Shown here piece after piece: positions 49,934 through 59,445 of a stretch of DNA of 64,000 nucleotides. Made by a program: the position numbers and the translations under genes. The DNA comes from Clostridiales bacterium (GTDB lineage: Bacteria; Bacillota; Clostridia; Oscillospirales; Oscillospiraceae), in the NCBI GenBank assembly GCA_025757645.1, contig CP107216.1, positions 1,425,501 through 1,489,500 on the forward strand, given 5' to 3'. Position 1 is the stretch's first letter. Every line of letters begins with the position of its first letter. The notes under the pieces are model-generated. The model did no database searches, was not told the DNA's origin, and saw only the letters and a program-made list of their open reading frames with translations.

Positions 49934-51993
49934 AGAAACTCATGGTTGCCAAGTCGGCCGGCTTCTGCTTCGGTGTCAGCCGGTCGGTGAAGATGGCCGA
50001 GGAAATGCTTGCTGCCGAGCAAAACTGCTACAGCCTCGGCGAGCTTATCCATAATGACGATGTGGTGCAGCACCTGCGGTCCGAGGGCCTCACGGTCGTG
50101 GACGGCCCGGAGCAGATCCCACAGGGCGCGTCCGTCATCATCCGCTCCCACGGTGTCAGCCGCGCGGAGTTTGAGGCCGTGCAGCACACGGGCGCGACGG
50201 TGTATGACGCGACGTGCCCGAAGGTCAAGCGCATCCATGAGATCGTAGCTGAGGCTTCCGCCGAGGGGCGGCAGCCGGTCATCATCGGTGCAGCCGGCCA
50301 CCCCGAGGTGCGGGCGATCTGCGGCTGGTGCGTTTCTCCGGTCGTGGTCAATGACGCTGCGGAGCTCGCCGCGCGTATTGCCGACGGCACCATTGACTGT
50401 GCAAAACCGCTGACTGTCGTCATCCAGACGACCCAAACGCAAGAGAAACTGCTGGAATGTCAGAAAATCATAAAAAAACAGTGTACAAACGCAAAATTGT
50501 TTGATACAATATGTGGTGCTACGTTTACACGTCAGACAGAGGCTGCGCAGATGGCCAGCGCCTGCGACGCAATGGTCGTCGTCGGCGGCAGCCACAGCGC
50601 CAACAGCCGCCATCTCTACGAGATCTGCCGCAGCGCGTGTGCAAACGTGCAATTTATTGAAAACGCAGCGCAGCTTGATACAAGCGCGTTCGTACATGCG
50701 GATACGGTCGGCCTGACAGCCGGGGCCTCCGTGCCTGCATGGATCATTAAGGAGGTAAAACAAAAGATGAGTGACGAGATCCTGACTCAAGAAAATCCCA
50801 CGGAGACTGAAAATTTTGATGAAATGCTGGAGGCATCTCTCAAGCCTATATATAATGGAGAAAAGGTAACCGGTACGGTCGTGGCCATTTCTGGCACCGA
50901 GATCAGTGTCGATATCGGCACCAAGTATTCCGGCTTCATCCCGACCAGCGAGTTCACCGACGACGGCATCAAGGTCGAAGACGTCCTGCACGTCGGCGAC
51001 ACCATTGAGGCGAGCGTTGTGCGCGTCAACGACGTGGAAGGCACTGCGATGCTCTCCAAGAAGCGTCTCGACGCCGTGAAGAACTGGGCCGCCATCGAAG
51101 AGGCACAGGAGAGCGGCGAGATCGTCGAGGGCAAAGTTACCGAGGACAACAAGGGCGGCATCGTTGTGTCCGTCAAGGGCATCCGCGTGTTCGTGCCCGC
51201 TTCCCAGTCCGGCCTGCCGAAGGACGCTGCCATGTCCGAGCTCGTCGGCCAGACCGTGCGCCTGAAGATCACCGAGGTCAACCGCGGCCGCAAGCGCGTC
51301 GTCGGTTCCATCCGTGCCGTCGCCCAGAAGGAGCGCCGCGAGCGCGCCGAGAAGATCTGGAGCGAGATCGAGGTCGGCAAGCACTATCACGGTGTTGTCA
51401 AGTCCCTGACGTCCTACGGTGCGTTCGTCGATATCGGCGGCATTGACGGTATGGTGCACGTCTCCGAGCTGAGCTGGAGCCGCATCAAGCAGCCGTCCGA
51501 CGTGCTGTCCGTCGGCGACGAGGTCGATGTTTACGTCATCAGCTTCGATCCGGAGAACCACAAGATCTCCCTCGGCTACAAAGATCCTAACGGCAACCCC
51601 TGGAACAAGTTCATGTCCACCTTCCAGGTCGGCGATGTGGCGAAGGTCACCATCGTCAAGCTCATGCCTTTCGGCGCGTTCGCCGAGGTGCTGCCCGGTG
51701 TGGACGGCCTGATCCACATCTCCCAGATCGCCAACCGCCGCATCGGCAAGCCCGATGAGGTCCTGACCGTCGGCGACATTGTCGATGCGAAGATCACCGC
51801 GATCGACGAGGAGAAGCACAAGATCTCCCTGTCCATCCGCGCGCTGACCGCTCCCGAGCCGGCCCCGGTGCGCGAGCGCTCGGCGAAGAAGCCGCATGCT
51901 CCGGAAGCTGACGCTCTGGTCTACGAAGTGTCCGCCACCGGCGAGGCCACCGGCAACATCCCCGAGATCGACGACGACGAGATCGACGAGTAA
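49930..51993 (+). CDS. ispH: Fused HMBPP reductase (IspH) and ribosomal protein S1
   Basis: A 687-residue two-part protein starting at GTG 49930. Residues 1-278 are IspH, the last enzyme of the non-mevalonate isoprenoid pathway, with iron-sulfur ligands Cys13 (GFCFGV), Cys96 (DATCPKV) and Cys195 (TICGAT) and AGHPEV. From about residue 280 the protein is S1-like with four S1 RNA-binding domains starting near 310, 396, 483 and 568 (motifs such as GAFVDIGGIDGMVHVSELSW) and an acidic tail. There is no stop between the parts; an internal ATG at 50767 with AAGGAGG upstream might also produce free S1. This fusion is known in Clostridia. Confidence 0.96.
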   Translation: MKKLMVAKSAGFCFGVSRSVKMAEEMLAAEQNCYSLGELIHNDDVVQHLRSEGLTVVDGPEQIPQGASVIIRSHGVSRAEFEAVQHTGATVYDATCPKVKRIHEIVAEASAEGRQPVIIGAAGHPEVRAICGWCVSPVVVNDAAELAARIADGTIDCAKPLTVVIQTTQTQEKLLECQKIIKKQCTNAKLFDTICGATFTRQTEAAQMASACDAMVVVGGSHSANSRHLYEICRSACANVQFIENAAQLDTSAFVHADTVGLTAGASVPAWIIKEVKQKMSDEILTQENPTETENFDEMLEASLKPIYNGEKVTGTVVAISGTEISVDIGTKYSGFIPTSEFTDDGIKVEDVLHVGDTIEASVVRVNDVEGTAMLSKKRLDAVKNWAAIEEAQESGEIVEGKVTEDNKGGIVVSVKGIRVFVPASQSGLPKDAAMSELVGQTVRLKITEVNRGRKRVVGSIRAVAQKERRERAEKIWSEIEVGKHYHGVVKSLTSYGAFVDIGGIDGMVHVSELSWSRIKQPSDVLSVGDEVDVYVISFDPENHKISLGYKDPNGNPWNKFMSTFQVGDVAKVTIVKLMPFGAFAEVLPGVDGLIHISQIANRRIGKPDEVLTVGDIVDAKITAIDEEKHKISLSIRALTAPEPAPVRERSAKKPHAPEADALVYEVSATGEATGNIPEIDDDEIDE

Positions 51994-52006
51994 TTTCCGT
52001 CCTGAA

Positions 52007-52041
52007 ACATCCCTGCACGAACCGTGCAGGGATGTTTTTTT
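52007..52041 (+). terminator. Terminator after ispH-rpsA
   Basis: A 13-base-pair perfect stem ACATCCCTGCACG (52007-52019) with CGTGCAGGGATGT (52023-52035), loop AAC, then seven T. Confidence 0.95.
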
Positions 52042-52053
52042 GCTGCCCGCACC

Positions 52054-52082
52054 TTGCGCCGGTCCGCATTTCTGATTATAAT
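52054..52082 (+). promoter_or_regulatory. Promoter of ispD-ispF
   Basis: TTGCGC (52054-52059), 17-base spacer, TATAAT (52077-52082), 52 bases before the ispD start. Confidence 0.72.
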
Positions 52083-52134
52083 GAAGCTATAGAATTTTGG
52101 ATCATTGCACGATATTCGAGAAAGGAGCGATCCC

Positions 52135-52860
52135 ATGGCACTTTACGGAAAGATCAAAGCGAAGCTCATCGGCAAACCGTTTTGCACGATGGTCGTTCTG
52201 GCGGCCGGTTCTTCCAAGCGGATGGGCCGCGATAAGCTGATGATGGAGGTCGGCGGCGTGCCGGTGCTCGTGCGCTCGCTGCAGGCGATGCAAAACTGCG
52301 CCGCCGTGGATGAGCTCATCGTCGTCACGCGCACGTCCCGCCTCGAGGAGATCGCGGCGCTGCGCGACCGGTACGGCCTGACGAAGATGACCAAGGTCGT
52401 CGTCGGCGGCATGACGCGCGCCGAGTCCTCGCTTGCCGGCGTGCTGGCGGCGAGCAATAGGGCCACGCTCATCGGCATCCACGACGCGGCGCGCCCGCTT
52501 GTGACGGATGATATCATCACGGAGACCATTCAGGCGGCGAAAAAGAGCCGCGCGGCCGCGCCCGGCATCCCGGTGCGCGACACGGTCAAGCGCACGGCCG
52601 GCGGCGTTATCACCGGCACGCCCGAGCGCGCGTCGCTCACCGCCATTCAGACGCCGCAGGTATTCCAGGCGGATCTGATCAAGGCCGCGCTCACGAACGC
52701 CATGCGCAAGCACCTGGCCATCACCGATGACTGCTCGGCCGTGGAGCAGCTGCGTGTCAAGCCGGTCGTGACGCAGGGTTCGGACGAAAACCTCAAGATC
52801 ACGACGCCGATCGATATCGAGCTCGCGGAGTCTATTCTCAGGAGGCGCGGCAGGGCATGA
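52135..52860 (+). CDS. ispD: 2-C-methyl-D-erythritol 4-phosphate cytidylyltransferase
   Basis: A 241-residue cytidylyltransferase of the non-mevalonate pathway. Motifs: [15 protein letters not shown] (about 18-32), the ESSLAGV segment with [19 protein letters not shown] and the C-terminal [28 protein letters not shown] 52135 follows AAAGGAG. It is coupled to ispF (ATGATG overlap). Together with ispH in this window, three pathway enzymes are close together. Confidence 0.95.
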   Translation: MALYGKIKAKLIGKPFCTMVVLAAGSSKRMGRDKLMMEVGGVPVLVRSLQAMQNCAAVDELIVVTRTSRLEEIAALRDRYGLTKMTKVVVGGMTRAESSLAGVLAASNRATLIGIHDAARPLVTDDIITETIQAAKKSRAAAPGIPVRDTVKRTAGGVITGTPERASLTAIQTPQVFQADLIKAALTNAMRKHLAITDDCSAVEQLRVKPVVTQGSDENLKITTPIDIELAESILRRRGRA

Positions 52861-53336
52861 TGCGCATTGGTCACGGTTATGATGTACACCGGCTCGTCAC
52901 GGGCCGCAAGCTCATCCTCGGCGGTGTGGACATCCCGCACGAGACCGGCCTGCTCGGCCACTCGGACGCGGACGTGCTGACGCATGCCGTCATGGATGCG
53001 CTGCTCGGCGCGGCGGCCATGGGGGATATCGGCCACCTTTTCCCGGACAATGACCCGGCTTATGCCGGCGCGGACAGTCTGGCGCTGCTGCGCGAGGTAA
53101 CGGCGCGCCTGCACGCAGCCGGATACACGGTCGGCAATCTGGACTGCACCGTGCTCGCTCAGGCGCCGAAGCTCGCGCCGCACATCGCGCAGATGCGCCG
53201 CAATCTGGCGCAGTGCATGGACGTGGACGTGGACCGCGTCAGCGTCAAGGCAACGACCGAGGAGGGCCTCGGCTTCACCGGCACGCGCGAGGGCATCGCC
53301 GCGCACGCGGTCGTCCTGATCGAACGGATTTCGTAA
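52857..53336 (+). CDS. ispF: 2-C-methyl-D-erythritol 2,4-cyclodiphosphate synthase
   Basis: A 159-residue trimeric enzyme. [10 protein letters not shown] (about 3-12) supplies two metal ligands, then [33 protein letters not shown] and the end [20 protein letters not shown], all standard. It follows ispD with a four-base overlap. Confidence 0.97.
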   Translation: MMRIGHGYDVHRLVTGRKLILGGVDIPHETGLLGHSDADVLTHAVMDALLGAAAMGDIGHLFPDNDPAYAGADSLALLREVTARLHAAGYTVGNLDCTVLAQAPKLAPHIAQMRRNLAQCMDVDVDRVSVKATTEEGLGFTGTREGIAAHAVVLIERIS

Positions 53337-53392
53337 ACGCCTGCGCCGCTCCCGCATAGAATAAGGCATAACGATGTGGGAGGGAGCTCATA

Positions 53393-53650
53393 ATGCAGCG
53401 CTACTGTCTGATCATGTGCAGGTCACTGACCTATGCACAGCGGTCATCGCAAGTGCTCGAGCGCGCGGGCATTACCGCCACTGTGCTCAAAGCGCCGCAA
53501 AGCGTTTCAAAGACCGGATGCACGTATTGCGTCAAACTTTATGAATCCCGTCTGGTTCGTGCGCTGGCGCTCCTGGACCGCGCAGCGATCCGGCGGGGTA
53601 AGGTGTATCGCCTGCTGGAAGATGGCACTTACCAGGAGGTGACGGTATGA
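53393..53650 (+). CDS. DUF3343 protein (putative Se/S carrier-like)
   Basis: An 85-residue protein behind GGGAGGGA. DUF3343 members carry a conserved cysteine pair region; here SVSKTGCTYCVKLYE (CTYC at about 43-46) and two earlier cysteines. In other genomes the family is linked to selenium or sulfur handling together with the cysteine desulfurase-like partner, which is the next gene here and overlaps it by four bases. Confidence 0.85.
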   Translation: MQRYCLIMCRSLTYAQRSSQVLERAGITATVLKAPQSVSKTGCTYCVKLYESRLVRALALLDRAAIRRGKVYRLLEDGTYQEVTV

Positions 53651-54768
53651 TCTATCTGGACTCGGCGGCGACGAGCCTGCTCAAGCCGCCGTCGGTGGCG
53701 CGTGCGACGGCCATGGCCGTGCGCACGATGGCAAGTCCCGGCCGCGGCGGCCACAGCGCCGCCATGCGTGCGGCCGATACGGTGTTTGCCTGCAGAGAAG
53801 CAGCGGCGGAGCTGTTTCATGTTCCGGAGCCGGAGCGTGTCGTGTTCACCATGAATGCGACGCACGCACTCAACATTGCGATCCACTCGCTCGTATCGCC
53901 CGGTGATCCGGTCGTGATCTCCGGCTACGAGCACAACTCCGTCACGCGCCCGCTCCATGCGCTGGGCGCGCAGGTGCGCGTGGCGGAAAGTCCGCTCTTC
54001 GACCCCGAGGCAGCGGTCAGCGCCTTCCGGCGCGCGCTGCCGGGTGCGAAGGCGGCCGTGTGCACGATGGTGTCGAATGTGTTCGGCTATCTGCTGCCGG
54101 TGCGGGAGATTGCGGAACTTTGCGCCGCCGCGGGCGTCCCACTGATCGTGGATGCCTCGCAGGCGGCCGGCTGTGTGGCGTTTGACGCGGCGGCGCTCGG
54201 TGCGGCGTTTGTGGGCATGCCGGGGCATAAGGGCCTGCTTGGCCCGCAGGGCACGGGCATCCTGCTGTGCTTTGCGCAGCCGAAGCCCCTGCTGTGCGGC
54301 GGCACCGGCTCGCAGAGCGTACTGCAGGATATGCCCGAGGAGCTGCCCGACCGGCTCGAGGCCGGAACGCACAACGTTCCAGGCATCGCGGGGCTGCTCG
54401 CCGGGATCCGCTATTTATCGGCGCAGGGCGTCGAGCATATCGAGCGGCGGGAGCGGTGGCTCGCGCAGCGCCTGACGGCGCAGCTGCGCGCGCAGCCCCG
54501 GCTGGAGGTGTTTGCGTCGCCGGATCCGGCGCGCCAGACGGCGGTGCTGTCCGTCCGCTGCCGGGATATGGACAGCGAACTGCTGGCGCAGGAGCTTGCG
54601 CGCTACGGCATCGCCGTGCGTGCGGGGCTGCACTGCGCGCCGGTCGCGCACCGCACGGCCGGAACGCTGGAGACTGGCACGGTGCGCCTGAGCCTGTCGC
54701 CCTTCAACACGGACGCGGAGATCGCGCGCACGGCGCGCGTGTTCCACGAGATCCTGCGCGCGGGATAA
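53647..54768 (+). CDS. Cysteine desulfurase-like class V aminotransferase
   Basis: A 373-residue PLP enzyme of the EF2568-like (TIGR01977) group. Cofactor Lys195 is in GMPGHKGLLGPQGTG, and the catalytic-type Cys330 is in RAGLHCAPVAHR. Other signature parts are DSAATSLLKPP and NATHALNIAI. It overlaps the DUF3343 gene by four bases, a pair reported for selenium-dependent molybdenum hydroxylase maturation and related sulfur trafficking. No selD or hydroxylase gene lies in the window, so the exact role is open. Confidence 0.88.
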   Translation: MIYLDSAATSLLKPPSVARATAMAVRTMASPGRGGHSAAMRAADTVFACREAAAELFHVPEPERVVFTMNATHALNIAIHSLVSPGDPVVISGYEHNSVTRPLHALGAQVRVAESPLFDPEAAVSAFRRALPGAKAAVCTMVSNVFGYLLPVREIAELCAAAGVPLIVDASQAAGCVAFDAAALGAAFVGMPGHKGLLGPQGTGILLCFAQPKPLLCGGTGSQSVLQDMPEELPDRLEAGTHNVPGIAGLLAGIRYLSAQGVEHIERRERWLAQRLTAQLRAQPRLEVFASPDPARQTAVLSVRCRDMDSELLAQELARYGIAVRAGLHCAPVAHRTAGTLETGTVRLSLSPFNTDAEIARTARVFHEILRAG

Positions 54769-54781
54769 CGCAGATTATGTA

Positions 54782-54810
54782 TTGAAATCCGCCGGTTTGT
54801 AGGGTATAAT
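54782..54810 (+). promoter_or_regulatory. Promoter of cdaA-cdaR
   Basis: TTGAAA (54782-54787), 17-base spacer, TATAAT (54805-54810), 65 bases before cdaA. An inverted repeat (GCGTTTTGCA with TGCAAAACG, about 54831-54850) lies in the leader. Confidence 0.82.
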
Positions 54811-54875
54811 ATTATAATTCATAAGATTGGCGTTTTGCACCTGCAAAACGGAAACGAACAGCCGAGGAAATGCTT

Positions 54876-55790
54876 ATGGCACAACTTGCAGCCTTCTGGG
54901 CAAAGCTGACGATGCTGGTGTCCACGATCCGGTTTTCTGACATCGTGGATATCCTGATCGTCGCTTATCTGATTTACAATGTCATCATGCTCATCCGCAA
55001 GACGAATTCCTATCGCCTTGCACAGGGCGTTCTGCTGATCCTGATCGCGCTGTGGCTGTCGGGTGTGCTGAAGCTGACGATGTTCAACCGCATCCTGCAA
55101 AAGACGGTCGAGCTTGGCCTGATCGCGCTCGTCATCATCTTTCAGCCGGAGCTGCGCCGCCTGCTCGAGCGCATGGGCAGCAAGGCGCTCCCGCGCTTTG
55201 GCGCAAAGCCGCTCGAGACGCTGGGCATGGACAATGTCATTTCGCAGACCATTGCCGCCTGCACGCAGCTGTCGGCGACCAAGACCGGTGCGCTCATCGT
55301 TTTTGAGCGCAGCGTGACGCTCGATGAGCAGATGCGCAGCGGCACCATCATCAATTCGGACGTGACGGCGGAGCTGCTCAAGAATATTTTCTATCCCAAG
55401 GCGCCGCTGCATGACGGCGCGGTCGTGATCCGGGATGGCCGCATCGCGGCGGCCGGCTGTGTCCTGCCGCTGACGAGCAACACGAACCTCAGCCCGGATC
55501 TCGGCACGCGCCACCGCGCGGGCATCGGCATGAGCGAGCACTCGGACGCCGTGATTGTGATCGTATCCGAGGAGACCGGCGGTATTTCCATCGCCGTGGA
55601 CGGTATGCTCAAGCGCCGCCTGTCCCCGGACACGTTTGAGGCGATCCTCCGCAGCGAACTGGTGCCGGCGGAAGAGCAGCAGCGCAGACGCTGGGACATC
55701 ATTGTCGATTTCGTAAAGAAACTCAATCCGCTTCGTCGGGAGAAACAACATGACAAAAAAGACGACGATCAACAAAATAGTCAGCAGTAA
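54876..55790 (+). CDS. cdaA: Diadenylate cyclase CdaA
   Basis: A 304-residue membrane enzyme making cyclic di-AMP. Three N-terminal helices (about 20-95) precede the DAC domain with the active-site DGA (Asp180) and RHR (212-214) motifs. The Lys/Asp/Gln-rich end (EKQHDKKDDDQQNSQQ) overlaps cdaR by 41 bases. Start ATG 54876 fits a GAGGA site; ATG 54870 is too close to it. Confidence 0.96.
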   Translation: MAQLAAFWAKLTMLVSTIRFSDIVDILIVAYLIYNVIMLIRKTNSYRLAQGVLLILIALWLSGVLKLTMFNRILQKTVELGLIALVIIFQPELRRLLERMGSKALPRFGAKPLETLGMDNVISQTIAACTQLSATKTGALIVFERSVTLDEQMRSGTIINSDVTAELLKNIFYPKAPLHDGAVVIRDGRIAAAGCVLPLTSNTNLSPDLGTRHRAGIGMSEHSDAVIVIVSEETGGISIAVDGMLKRRLSPDTFEAILRSELVPAEEQQRRRWDIIVDFVKKLNPLRREKQHDKKDDDQQNSQQ

Positions 55791-57000
55791 GGCTTTCTGG
55801 ATCATCATTTCGCTGCTGGCCTCGTTCCTGCTGTGGACGTATATCATGTCCACGGAGGAGACGACGATCGAGATGACGTTTTCCAATGTCAAGGTCGTGT
55901 ATCAGGGTGCAGATGATCTGCGCGCTACGCGCGGCCTGATCGTCACGGGCGCCGACGCGGACACGGTTTCCGTGCGCCTGAAAGGCACGCGGCGCGTGCT
56001 CGGCAACCTCAGCTCGGCGGACCTGTCGGCGGTCATCGACGTGTCCGGCATCTCGCAGGCGCGCGAAATGCAGGTGAGCTATTCGCTGCAGTATCCGACC
56101 AATGTCGATAAGAGCAGCATCACCGTCTTGAGCAAGTCGCCGGAGACGATCAGCTTCTCCGTCGTGCAGGAGGCCAACAAGACGCTCGAAGTGAAGGGCG
56201 TGTTCACCGGCAGCGTTAAGGATGGCTACACGGCCGAACCGATCCAGGTAGATCCGTCGTCCATCACGCTCTACGGCCCGCAGGAGGAGCTCGACGCGGT
56301 GGACAGCATCTGCGTCTATGTCACGCGCACGGATCTGGACAAGTCCATTGCGCCGACCAACTGCCCATATGTCCTGCTGGACAAGGACGGCAACAAGCTC
56401 ACCCCCAAAGAGATCACCGGCAATTATGACACGGTCAGCGTGTCCATGCCGGTGCTGATGAACAAGGACCTGCCGCTGACGGTCTCACTGGTCGGCGGCG
56501 CCGGGGCGACGGAGGACAACTGTGTCATCGAGATCGAGCCGAAGAGCATCCAGGTCGCGGGCGATACGACGGTGCTGCAGACGCTCAACCAGCTCGTTGT
56601 GGCGACTGTCGATCTGTCGAGTTTTGCCACATCTTACGAGACGACGGTCACGATCCCGCTTGACAACAATCTGCGTAATCTCAGCGGCGTCACGGAGGCA
56701 ACGGTCCGCATCTCCGTCCGCGGACTGGAAACCGAGAAGATCACGGCGACGAATATCACAACGACCGGCACGAACCGGCACGTGGAGATCGCAACGGCAT
56801 CTCTGGTCGTGACCGTGCGCGCGCCGGCGGAGACGATCTCGCAGATCACGGCGGACAACATACGTGTTGTCGCCGATCTGACAAATTACAAGGCCACGAG
56901 CGGTACGGTCGCCGTGCCGGCCAAGGTCTATGTGGACGGCTTCTCCGACGCCGGTGCGATCGGGGAATACGTTGTGAATGTGCATTTTACGGGAGGATGA
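55750..57000 (+). CDS. cdaR: CdaA regulatory protein CdaR (YbbR domains)
   Basis: A 416-residue protein with one N-terminal membrane helix (about 10-35, AFWIIISLLASFLLWTYIM) and several extracytoplasmic YbbR-like beta domains (e.g. VTVRLKGTRRVL-type and VYGPQEELDAVDSI-type segments). CdaR binds and modulates CdaA; the overlapping gene order cdaA-cdaR is standard. The glmM gene that often follows is not here; an RseC-like gene follows instead. Confidence 0.93.
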   Translation: MTKKTTINKIVSSKAFWIIISLLASFLLWTYIMSTEETTIEMTFSNVKVVYQGADDLRATRGLIVTGADADTVSVRLKGTRRVLGNLSSADLSAVIDVSGISQAREMQVSYSLQYPTNVDKSSITVLSKSPETISFSVVQEANKTLEVKGVFTGSVKDGYTAEPIQVDPSSITLYGPQEELDAVDSICVYVTRTDLDKSIAPTNCPYVLLDKDGNKLTPKEITGNYDTVSVSMPVLMNKDLPLTVSLVGGAGATEDNCVIEIEPKSIQVAGDTTVLQTLNQLVVATVDLSSFATSYETTVTIPLDNNLRNLSGVTEATVRISVRGLETEKITATNITTTGTNRHVEIATASLVVTVRAPAETISQITADNIRVVADLTNYKATSGTVAVPAKVYVDGFSDAGAIGEYVVNVHFTGG

Positions 57001-57004
57001 TACC

Positions 57005-57415
57005 ATGACGCAGGATGCAGTGGTAACAAAGCTGGTCAGCCGCCATGTGGCGGAGGTGGAAGTGGAGCGCGGCACGGCGTGCGGCGGCACATGCGAGTCG
57101 TGCGAGGCGTGCGTGTTCCAGAACCGCATCCGTGCAGAGGCGGTCAATAAGGTCTCAGCGCTGCCGGGGCAGAAGGTCGTCATTGAGAGCAAGACGTCGG
57201 ACGTGCTCGGCGCGGCGGCGCTGCTGTATCTGGTGCCGTTTGTGCTGCTGTTTCTGGGCTATGCCATCGGCAATGCGCTCGGCTGGGCCGAGGGCGGCTG
57301 TGTTTTGATCGGCTTTGGCTTTTTTGCGCTCGGCGTGGCGTTCAATGTTATCTACCAGCGTAAGAAGAAAGCCAGCCCCATTACTTTTGAGATCATTCAG
57401 ATCCGGGAATCCTAA
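57005..57415 (+). CDS. rseC: SoxR-reducing/RseC family membrane protein
   Basis: A 136-residue protein behind GGGAGG. N-terminal cysteines in CGGTCESCEACVF (about 20-33) precede two membrane helices (VLGAAALLYLVPFVLLFLGYAIGNAL and GGCVLIGFGFFALGVAFNVIY). This is the RseC/MucC pattern, linked to Rnf electron transfer in other bacteria. The symbol is a family call. Confidence 0.9.
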   Translation: MTQDAVVTKLVSRHVAEVEVERGTACGGTCESCEACVFQNRIRAEAVNKVSALPGQKVVIESKTSDVLGAAALLYLVPFVLLFLGYAIGNALGWAEGGCVLIGFGFFALGVAFNVIYQRKKKASPITFEIIQIRES

Positions 57416-57433
57416 GATAAGAAGGGTAAGCCA

Positions 57434-58312
57434 ATGATAAGAAGTATGACCGGCTACGGCGGCGCAAAGGGCGTCGTTGAGGGCCTGAACGTCACGGTGG
57501 AGCTCAAGAGCGTCAACAACCGCTATCTGGACATCGCCGTGCGCATGCCGCGCAATTTCCTCTTCGCGGAGGACGCGGTCAAATCCACCATCCAGCAGCA
57601 CGTCAGCCGCGGCAAGCTGGATGTGTTCGTCACGATCGATTCCTCGCAGGCGGCCGATACCGTCCTGCGTGTGAACGAGCCGCTGCTGCGCGCCTATATC
57701 GACACGCTCAATACGCTCGCCGTGCGCTACGACCTGAAAAATGACATGTCGCTCATGTCGCTCATGCGCTTTCCGGACATCCTGTCCGTGGAGAAGGCGG
57801 AGGCGGATCAGGATAAGATCCGCGCCGGTCTGGTCGCGCTGACGCAGCAGGCGCTCGCTGACTATGACCAGATGCGCGAGCGCGAGGGCGCGAAGCTCCG
57901 CGCCGACGTGGAGGAAAAGCTCGCGCGTATCGAGTCGCTGGTGACAAACGTGGAGGCGGCCGCCCCCGAGACGGCTGCGGCCTACGAGGCGCGTCTGCGC
58001 CAGAAGCTCGAGGCGGTGCTCGCCGCGGCCGATATTGACGAGTCGCGCATCATTGCCGAGGCTGCGATCTATGCCGACCACGTTGCCGTCGATGAGGAGA
58101 CGGTGCGCCTGCGCAGCCACATCGCGCAGCTGCGCCAGATGCTGGAGTCCGGCTCTCCGGTCGGCCGCAAGGCGGACTTCCTCATTCAGGAGTTCAACCG
58201 CGAGGCGAACACCATCGGCTCCAAGTGCCAGAACGCGGACATCGCAAAGGTGGTCGTCGACCTCAAGTCCGAGATTGAGAAGATCCGCGAGCAGATCCAG
58301 AACATCGAGTAA
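57434..58312 (+). CDS. yicC: YicC/YloC family endoribonuclease
   Basis: A 292-residue protein with the family start IRSMTGYGGAKG, RGKLDVFVTI, and C-terminal LDFLIQEFNREANTIGSKCQN-type segment (here KADFLIQEFNREANTIGSKC). E. coli YicC has recently been characterised as an endoribonuclease. It heads the conserved yicC-remA-gmk-rpoZ-priA-def-fmt run. Confidence 0.96.
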   Translation: MIRSMTGYGGAKGVVEGLNVTVELKSVNNRYLDIAVRMPRNFLFAEDAVKSTIQQHVSRGKLDVFVTIDSSQAADTVLRVNEPLLRAYIDTLNTLAVRYDLKNDMSLMSLMRFPDILSVEKAEADQDKIRAGLVALTQQALADYDQMREREGAKLRADVEEKLARIESLVTNVEAAAPETAAAYEARLRQKLEAVLAAADIDESRIIAEAAIYADHVAVDEETVRLRSHIAQLRQMLESGSPVGRKADFLIQEFNREANTIGSKCQNADIAKVVVDLKSEIEKIREQIQNIE

Positions 58313-58324
58313 GGAGCAGTGGAC

Positions 58325-58588
58325 TTGAAACTCATCAACATCGGATACGGAAACTATGTCTCCGCGGAGCGGCTGCTGGCTGTCGTCAGTCCGGATTCCG
58401 CCCCCATCAAGCGCATCGTGCAGGACAGCCGCGAGATCGGTATGCTCATCGATGCGACCTATGGACGAAAGACGCAGGCCGTCCTCATCATGGATACCGG
58501 CCACGCGGTGCTTTCGGCACTGCCGCCGGATGCGGTACAGGGCCGTGTCCAGGCCTCAGATCAGGAAACCGGAGGAGATGCAACATGA
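58325..58588 (+). CDS. remA: Extracellular matrix regulator RemA (DUF370)
   Basis: An 87-residue DNA-binding regulator. [18 protein letters not shown] and [37 protein letters not shown] match RemA. TTG 58325 lies eight bases from AAGGAG (58311-58316) and gives the usual N-terminus; GTG 58319 is in frame but too close. In Bacillus RemA activates biofilm matrix genes; here it sits in its common place between yicC and gmk. Confidence 0.93.
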   Translation: MKLINIGYGNYVSAERLLAVVSPDSAPIKRIVQDSREIGMLIDATYGRKTQAVLIMDTGHAVLSALPPDAVQGRVQASDQETGGDAT

Positions 58589-59196
58589 ACCGCCAGACAG
58601 GAAAACTGATTTTGATCTCCGGGCCGTCCGGCACCGGAAAGAGCACGGTCATTGCCCGACTGATGCGCCTGCGGGATGACGTGTGCTTTTCCGTTTCGGC
58701 CACGACGCGCGCTCCGCGTCCCGGCGAGGTGGACGGCAAGGACTATTTTTTCGTCACGCGCACGGCGTTTGACGCCATGGTCGCGGGGGACGAGCTGCTG
58801 GAGCACGCCGAATACGTCGGCAACTGCTACGGCACGCCGAAGAGCTATGTTGAGCGGCGCTGCGCCGAGGGCATGCATGTCCTGCTGGACATTGACGTGC
58901 AGGGCGTGCACCAGATCTCCGAGAACCGGCCGGACGCGATCCGCGTGTTTATGATGCCGCCGTCTCTGGCGGAGCTGGAGCGCCGGCTGCGCGGCCGGCA
59001 CACGGACGACGAGCAGAAGATCTGCGAGCGTCTGGCGCAGGCACGCCGCGAGTGCGCGCTGGCGTATACATATGATTACATCGTCATCAATGACGATCCC
59101 GACGTCGCGGCCAAGGAGCTCGACGCCATCATCACGGCAGAGTGCTGCCGCTATCCCGATCGGAAAAACTATTTTACAGAGGTGCTTGAAAAATGA
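58585..59196 (+). CDS. gmk: Guanylate kinase
   Basis: A 203-residue enzyme phosphorylating GMP. P-loop [10 protein letters not shown] (12-21), then [22 protein letters not shown] and [16 protein letters not shown]. It overlaps remA (ATGA) and rpoZ (four bases). Confidence 0.97.
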   Translation: MNRQTGKLILISGPSGTGKSTVIARLMRLRDDVCFSVSATTRAPRPGEVDGKDYFFVTRTAFDAMVAGDELLEHAEYVGNCYGTPKSYVERRCAEGMHVLLDIDVQGVHQISENRPDAIRVFMMPPSLAELERRLRGRHTDDEQKICERLAQARRECALAYTYDYIVINDDPDVAAKELDAIITAECCRYPDRKNYFTEVLEK

Positions 59197-59390
59197 TGCT
59201 TTATCCTCCCATGAGCGAGCTGGCCGCCAAGGCCGGCAGCCGTTATCTGCTGGTGAATCTGGTCGCGCGCCGCGCGCGCAACATCGCCGCCGCCGCGCAG
59301 GCCGCGGGCGAGCCGCTGGATACCAAACCGGTTTCCATGGCGATCGATGAGGTGTATGACGGCCGCCTTCAGGTCGTGCACAAGGAATAA
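59193..59390 (+). CDS. rpoZ: RNA polymerase omega subunit
   Basis: A 65-residue protein with RYLLVNLVARRARNIA and KPVSMAIDEVYDGRL, the omega signature. It follows gmk directly as in most Firmicutes. A terminator-like hairpin separates it from priA. Confidence 0.95.
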   Translation: MMLYPPMSELAAKAGSRYLLVNLVARRARNIAAAAQAAGEPLDTKPVSMAIDEVYDGRLQVVHKE

Positions 59391-59397
59391 TCGCTTT

Positions 59398-59426
59398 CAG
59401 GCGGGCAGTACCCGCCTGATTTTTTC
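59398..59426 (+). terminator. Hairpin between rpoZ and priA
   Basis: CAGGCGGG (59398-59405) pairs with CCCGCCTG (59411-59418), five-base loop, then ATTTTTT. It ends or attenuates the gmk-rpoZ transcript before priA. Confidence 0.85.
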
Positions 59427-59445
59427 GGAGAGGGGGGGCGCGCAG

